Source: Fistularia commersonii (taxonomy: Eukaryota > Chordata > Actinopteri > Syngnathiformes > Fistulariidae). Taken from it: 64,000 nucleotides of DNA. The stretch is taken from contig JBBMNZ010000007.1 in NCBI GenBank assembly GCA_037954325.1, positions 14,795,001-14,859,000 of the forward strand, given 5' to 3'. This document shows, piece by piece, positions 63,701 through 64,000 of this stretch; position 1 is the first letter of the stretch; each line of letters opens with the position of its first letter. Made by a program: the position numbers and the translations under genes. A model generated the notes under the pieces. The model ran no database searches and was not told where the DNA came from. It saw only the letters and a program-made list of their open reading frames with translations.

Positions 63701-64000
63701 CTGGGAATGCAATGACAGAGAGCTATTTGTAATTGTAACCTTAGATAATATTGCTCTGGAGCGTATTTGGCTGTGTTACGGATCACAAACAACTCAAGTT
63801 GCATGTTCATATCTTTACCTATAATTGAGGAAAACTATCTGTGATTGAAAAAAAGAGCCTGGGGGGTAAAATACAAGGAGAATGGGGGCTAAAAATAGCT
63901 TTTCTGATATAATTTTCTTTTTTTTTAGCTTTCATCTCAGGTATACCTGAACTTCTCTCCTCAAATAAACAGCACCTTTACTTCAGTATACTTACCTTTA
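57729..64000. other. Intergenic DNA to the window end
   Basis: No gene recognised. The interval 61050-61575 is less AT-rich and open in several frames on both strands without a domain. The interval 62040-62510 has dense HOX-, MEIS- and homeodomain-like words. A 12-base segment bounded by AG and GT at 63929-63940 follows a pyrimidine tract. Confidence 0.5.
59757..59797 (+). repeat. (CT)n microsatellite with CG interruptions
   Basis: A pyrimidine array of CT units with two CTCG steps, followed by a short GTGTGTGAGTG tract. Confidence 0.95.

Overview
The window looks like nuclear DNA of a teleost fish. It is AT-rich and gene-poor, with spliced genes, long introns, many microsatellites, and several short retroposons of kinds I recognise from fish genomes. 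There is no sign of operons, prokaryotic genes, CRISPR or phage.

One real protein gene can be supported, and it is complete. It is lrrc38 on the + strand, the fish counterpart of LRRC38, the gamma-4 auxiliary subunit of BK (large-conductance, calcium- and voltage-activated) potassium channels. Exon 1 (12965-13592) encodes the signal peptide, an LRRNT cap, the leucine-rich repeats and the first half of the LRRCT cap. A phase-1 intron of about 15 kb follows. Exon 2 (28575-28822) encodes the rest of the LRRCT cap, one transmembrane helix and a short acidic cytoplasmic tail. The joined product is 291 residues. A CpG cluster near 12.1-12.2 kb is the best promoter candidate. The 5' leader carries a 74-codon upstream ORF that ends 20 bases before the start codon. 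Polyadenylation signals lie at 29026 and 29635.

Around the gene, 1-12 kb is upstream non-coding DNA. It holds a (GATAA)n-tailed retroposon end at 6.0 kb and a 5'-truncated LINE at 9.48-10.14 kb. The intron holds a second, shorter copy of the same LINE in the opposite orientation (21.7 kb), a minus-strand tRNA-type SINE (21.1 kb), an L2-like tail (27.2 kb) and a plus-strand SINE (27.6 kb). From 29 to 64 kb I find no convincing gene. That stretch holds retroposons at 30.2, 39.0, 41.6 and 47.7 kb, a decayed LINE with a YADD motif (44.3-45.55 kb), two large tetranucleotide arrays that are complementary to each other (34.0 and 39.4 kb), G- and purine-rich tracts (50.6 and 53.5 kb), and several blocks whose motif make-up suggests conserved enhancers (42-43 kb and 62 kb).

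I found no clear novel system. The points most worth a second look are the lrrc38 upstream ORF, the REST half-site in its CpG cluster, a perfect 11-bp hairpin at 33.4 kb, the pair of complementary arrays, and a few unassigned ORFs (minus 4.7-5.0 kb; plus 57.2-57.7 kb). All calls rest on reading the sequence and on memory of families; no search was run.
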